This document shows, in pieces, positions 60,854 to 64,000 of a stretch of DNA of 64,000 bases. A program made the position numbers and the translations under genes. The stretch is taken from the NCBI GenBank assembly GCA_003008705.1, contig PDUO01000012.1, positions 1,162,673 through 1,226,672 on the forward strand. The letters run 5' to 3'. The DNA is from Pezicula radicicola. Its lineage: Eukaryota; Ascomycota; Leotiomycetes; Helotiales; Dermateaceae. Position 1 is the first letter of the stretch. Every line of letters starts with the position of its first letter. The notes under the pieces are model-generated. The model searched no databases and was not told where the DNA came from. It worked only from the letters and a program-made list of their open reading frames with translations.

Positions 60854-61950
60854 TCAGCTTTTCTTGCCAGTCCCGTACGAAGTAGTCATACGATGAATCA
60901 TATGCTTCTCGACCGTCAAAACCTCTTCCTCCACCTTACTACTGTCCAATAGAGTAAGGGACAATCCAAGTTTCCATCGAAGAAAAACACGACGGAGTAT
61001 CGATCCCCCTGATTCTCGTTCATCACTCGATGCCAGCTGCTCTTGTACAAATCGCTGGTCCACTTGCTGAGCATGTCTCCCACATTGACAACATATGCAT
61101 CCTGATTCGGAGCTACTCTCACCCACTCTCCCGACTCACTGTCCTGGACCTGCAGTCCGGGGTTGTGATCTTGCAAGAGGAGTGTGATGGCACCAAAGTC
61201 AGTGTGAGCAGAGGAACCAAATTGAGGAACCTCAGTCTCGTGTTTTGGAGGGTAGCGCAGCAGCCGGAGAGGAGTTACTGGGTTGTTGGCCACGAAATTT
61301 GCGAATACATCGTCGCCGTAGGGTAGAGTGCGTGCAATAATCTCGAGAATGAGAAGACTGAGATTGAACACCTCTTTGTAGTAAGCTTCAACCGGATTCT
61401 TGAAAGACTCAGACGAGACAAGTGACGTCGGCGGCCAGACATTCTGTCCCATGAAGAATCGCTTCGCTTTGACTCTTGGATCATCGGCTGGGAGATCTTC
61501 TCCAACATAGAAGCCCGTTTCATCGAGTCAGCATTGTACAAGCATGACTTCAATCTGAACTCTCACCTCCTTCAGGTCGGGCAGGACGCCATCGATGTAT
61601 GACTGTGAAGCCAACACATCGTATCCTCGGTGTCCTAAGGTTGTTCGCGCATCGAGTTTCTTCTTCTCATCGAAGGGGAGTGCAAAAAACTCCTTCGCTG
61701 CGTCGAAAATACCCTGTTGAACCTGGCGAGGAACACCATGTCCAACAATAGAAAAGAAGCCAGATGTCTTGCAAGCTTTGCGGACTTTGTCAATAATTTC
61801 CTCTGCTGCTGGTGATTTGGGGTCTTGTAAGTAGGGCGAGATATCAATGGTCGGCACTACTCGAGGGGTAAGTTCATCGGTATTGCCGTTGCTACGTAAC
61901 TTGCTGGCCTCCGCCAATGTTACTGTCTCGGAAGTAGTCGTGACTGCCAT
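60854..61950 (-). pseudogene. 2-oxoglutarate/Fe(II)-dependent oxygenase, broken splice acceptor and frameshift
   Basis: Isopenicillin-N-synthase-like dioxygenase, probably a late tailoring oxidase. Exon 1 (61567-61950) reads TIDISPYLQDP and GFFSIVGHGVPR, the N-terminal DIOX_N domain. Exon 2 should begin at GFYVGEDLP (61515 downward) and carries the iron-binding AHTDFGAI and SSWHRVMNE with DRYSVVFFF. The intron has a good GTGAGA donor (61561-61566) and a TGCTGAC branch site, but the expected AG just before GFYVG is missing: the sequence there is AAACGGGC, as if one base were lost. Near 60958 the frame slips by one base between GNLDCP and DSSKVEEEVLTVEKHM. Together these predict a non-functional gene unless they are assembly errors. 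Confidence 0.8.
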
Positions 61951-62174
61951 GGCTAATCTCTCTGTGATGATTGAAAAGTTTCTAGGATATCACCCTCTGG
62001 CTTAATCTTGCCCACTTTCAAGTTCTTTGGAGCCGAATCCACCATTCTATCGACCATTCTCTCAGTACCCCGGATACAGAAATGGTCTGAGTTGGGTTAC
62101 GAATCACAATCTCTACCTCGTCAACCTGCAATTGGGTCCATGTAACACTATAGCGCTGGGCAGGGCCCCGAGAC

Positions 62175-62182
62175 GGACCCGA
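62175..62182 (-). promoter_or_regulatory. TCGGGTCC motif upstream of the oxygenase
   Basis: GGACCCGA on the plus strand, i.e. TCGGGTCC on the gene's strand, about 225 bases before the oxygenase ATG. Rightmost clear copy of the cluster motif. Confidence 0.5.
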
Positions 62183-62429
62183 ATATGGTGATGCTTCTCG
62201 GAGAGGCTTTGTGATTCTGATAAGAGCGATGAAGTCGGTTCGGAGGAGACGTTGTCTCGCGGCACGGGAAGGATGGCGCATAGCCAGCTGCCCCGGTTGT
62301 GTGGGGAGATTATCGATATTGAGAAGTATGTTGTTTGTTGATGTTGATAGGTATGTTTATGTGGGGTTGTCATTGTGTGGGTGAGAATGCAGGCGGCTTT
62401 GTATTGTGTATTGTGTATTTCATGTACAG

Positions 62430-62582
62430 TACGGAGGTCACGGCAAAAAGTCAGGAGACTATAGGCCATAAACCCTGTATTCGCTAAATATACACGCTGT
62501 GGCTAGGCAACGGGAGCCTGTATTATTTATTCTGTAGGGTACGTGCCCTATAGTCTCCTAACTTTTTGCCGTGACCTCCGTA
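62430..62582. mobile_element. MITE-like element, 36-base terminal inverted repeats, TA ends
   Basis: A 153-base element. Its left end, starting TACGGAGGTCACGGCAAAAA, is repeated in reverse complement at 62547-62582 with a single mismatch over 36 bases. TA at both outer ends fits Tc1/mariner-type target duplication. It has no coding capacity, so it would be a non-autonomous element moved by a transposase elsewhere. Confidence 0.75.
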
Positions 62583-62920
62583 CCCCCTCCTCCGCCGGAG
62601 TATTCCTTGTCAGAGGTGTTGGGTCTTACCTGAATTAGTCGCTGTTTTTTCGACCTCGCTACTCTACGCCTATACAAACTATTTACAAGCCCTATATTAG
62701 GGCTGTATATGCCTATAGCTACAGGTTACGTGCCCTATAGCTATAGGCTATTAATACTATAAAAATTTAAATACTACTCTATAATACCTAATATTTTCTT
62801 TCTATACTATTTTTTACCTACCCTATAAAAATAGGGTATATAGCCTGTACTTATAGGCTATCTACCCCTGCAGCTATGTTTTAGAACCTAAATAAGTTGG
62901 AATACTCCGGCGGGGGGGTA
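62581..62920. mobile_element. Second MITE-like element abutting the first
   Basis: About 340 bases bounded by inverted repeats: left TACCCCCTCCTCCGCCGGAG...TATTCC (62581-62606) and right GGAATACTCCGGCGGGGGGG ending in TA (62899-62920), with small gaps in the C/G run. It shares the TA at 62581-62582 with the first element. The interior has many CTATAG words and no frame. Confidence 0.65.
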
Positions 62921-63005
62921 CTGTACTCGTATCTCTATGCAGCCTTACGGCGAGCACCATACCACCCTAGCTAGTCGGACTGTCGGACTGTTGACCAGGC
63001 CGTGT

Positions 63006-63088
63006 AGGAAGGTACTTTCGGACAAAAAGCAAAGTCAGCTCACTCCGCAGCCTACCTTAGGAAGGTACTTTTGGACAAAAAGCAAAGT
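63006..63088. repeat. 30-base direct repeat pair
   Basis: The word starting AGGAAGGTACTTTCGGACAA at 63006-63035 recurs at 63059-63088 with one C-to-T change (TTCGG to TTTGG), period 53 bases. Confidence 0.65.
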
Positions 63089-63384
63089 AATCGCTGTAGC
63101 TCATTCTCGATTGCCTGGCTGTATTGCCTTGCCGCTACCACCTCGATCAGCACGTGTAACTACCATTGTCGAAGTTATAGAAATCGCAGTCGAGAATGCC
63201 ATATTTCACCCTTATATTCTGTACTAACTAGAACCACGCGCCGACAAGCTTAAGATCTTTACATAAGGCGCTTTGGAAGTCGTAACCGCGATTAAAACGC
63301 GTCTTTAGTGGTTGTTGAGGAAACACGTTTTAAAATAAAAGAGTAGAAGGTGGGGACAAGTGTGCGACCCGATAATAAACCATG

Positions 63385-63416
63385 TTAATCGTCGGCGACC
63401 TATCGCCGACGATTAA
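63385..63416. repeat. Perfect 14-bp-arm hairpin upstream of the Myb gene
   Basis: TTAATCGTCGGCGA (63385-63398), loop CCTA, then TCGCCGACGATTAA (63403-63416). The palindrome lies about 200 bases upstream of the Myb gene start. Confidence 0.7.
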
Positions 63417-63420
63417 TTGA

Positions 63421-63456
63421 AAATGCAGTTGGAAATGCAGTTGGAAACGCAATTAG
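63421..63456. repeat. 12-base tandem repeat, three copies
   Basis: AAATGCAGTTGG at 63421-63432 and 63433-63444, then the degenerate AAACGCAATTAG at 63445-63456. Directly follows the hairpin. Confidence 0.6.
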
Positions 63457-63610
63457 GAAAGACTTTGTGTACGCCATGGGAGTCCCTTGCTACCACTATT
63501 ACATTCTTTATGGGCTGTACCTATGTAAGACGAAGCTCTTAGCTACATAGCCGCGGCAGTCGTTTAGAGGAGCTTTGTTGTTGTTAGTTTTGTAGAATAG
63601 CTGTCTGAGA

Positions 63611-64000
63611 ATGGCTTCCGAGTTTCGGGTTCGTATAAGATGGACAGAGGAGGAAGACAGGATTCTTCGCCAGGAAGCAAACATTCAGCGTAAGTATTGA
63701 CAGCTGTCCCTATAACTCACCCTACCGGCAGTACCCCTCCAGGAGCCTTATACACCCAAATCCTACGGCCTCCAGCAGCTTACTAACTCTCACAACAAGT
63801 CAGCCGGGGAACTCTGAACAACTGGACCTCGATAGCAGCCAAACTCCCAGGAAGAACAAACAAAGACTGTCGAAAACGTTGGATTAAAGTGTGTAAAGAC
63901 GTGAACAGAGGAGCTTGGAGCAAGATTGAAGACGTGAGACTACTTTCCGCCGTCGCGCGATATGGGACAGAGTTAGTTCCGACCCCGCCCCTGCCATACA
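63611..64000 (+). CDS. Myb/SANT-domain DNA-binding protein (5' part, runs off the window)
   Basis: Start ATG at 63611. Exon 1 63611-63689 reads MASEFRVRIRWTEEEDRILR, the opening helix of a Myb repeat. An intron (GTAAGT...ACAAG) leads to exon 2 from 63800, which reads NNWTSIAAKLPGRTNKDCRK then RWIKVCKDVNRGAWSKIEDV, completing one repeat and starting a second with the regular Trp spacing. The second repeat breaks at YGTE, where a GTTAGT donor suggests another intron. Truncated by the window end. Likely a nuclear c-Myb-like transcription factor; target unknown. Confidence 0.8.

Noticed and set aside
1..64000. tRNA, rRNA, CRISPR or bacterial-type operons
   Set aside because: I looked for T-loop words and regular spacer arrays and saw none. 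The genes are intron-containing and fungal.

Overview
The window is fungal nuclear DNA, most likely from a filamentous ascomycete (Pezizomycotina; a Leotiomycete would fit, but I infer that only from general gene style). Genes have short GT-AG introns. There are Zn2Cys6 regulators, an ascomycete-type laccase with a C-terminal DSGV end, fungal iterative polyketide synthases (PKSs), and gene-free AT-rich blocks with repeats that look eroded by RIP (repeat-induced C-to-T mutation).

Layout. 0-9.2 kb holds a laccase, acetoacetyl-CoA synthetase, the APC/C subunit Cut9/CDC16, and the splicing factor YJU2/CWC16. 10.7-18.9 kb holds a small catabolic-looking cluster: a Zn2Cys6 regulator, a class I (aromatic-type) aminotransferase, an amidohydrolase-2 family protein and a thiamine-diphosphate 2-keto-acid decarboxylase. 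18.9-22.7 kb is gene-poor and repeat-rich, with one convincing small cysteine-rich secreted peptide. 22.7-27.9 kb holds a 5'-truncated scytalone dehydratase remnant, a second Zn2Cys6 regulator and an MFS transporter, followed by a palindromic tandem repeat that shows a CA-to-TA decay gradient.

28.5-62 kb is a polyketide biosynthetic cluster: a non-reducing PKS (SAT-KS-AT-PT-ACP-ACP-CMeT-esterase), an NRPS-like carboxylate reductase (A-T-R), a wax-synthase-type membrane O-acyltransferase, an MFS transporter, a highly reducing PKS (KS-AT-DH-CMeT-ER-KR-ACP), a cytochrome P450, an acyl-CoA ligase and a 2-oxoglutarate/Fe(II) oxygenase. The gene set suggests that a reduced acyl chain was made by the HR-PKS, possibly activated by the ligase, loaded by the SAT domain, extended and methylated by the NR-PKS, reduced to an aldehyde, then oxidised and O-acylated. 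The product is unknown.

Two observations stand out. First, a near-identical motif, TCGGGTCC (longer form ACTCGGGTCCT), occurs upstream of every gene of this cluster and forms an inverted pair between the HR-PKS and the P450; it looks like the binding site of a pathway regulator. Second, the cluster is decaying in a patchy way. The HR-PKS has four in-frame stop codons, the NR-PKS two, the acyl-CoA ligase two, and the oxygenase has lost a splice acceptor and a reading frame. The reductase, acyltransferase, transporter and P450 have fully open, correctly phased exons.

The right end (62.4-64 kb) holds two abutting short inverted-repeat transposon-like elements, further repeats, a perfect 14-bp-arm hairpin and the 5' part of a Myb-domain gene. 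I saw no tRNA, rRNA or CRISPR array. Exon structures were worked out by hand from splice signals and reading phase.
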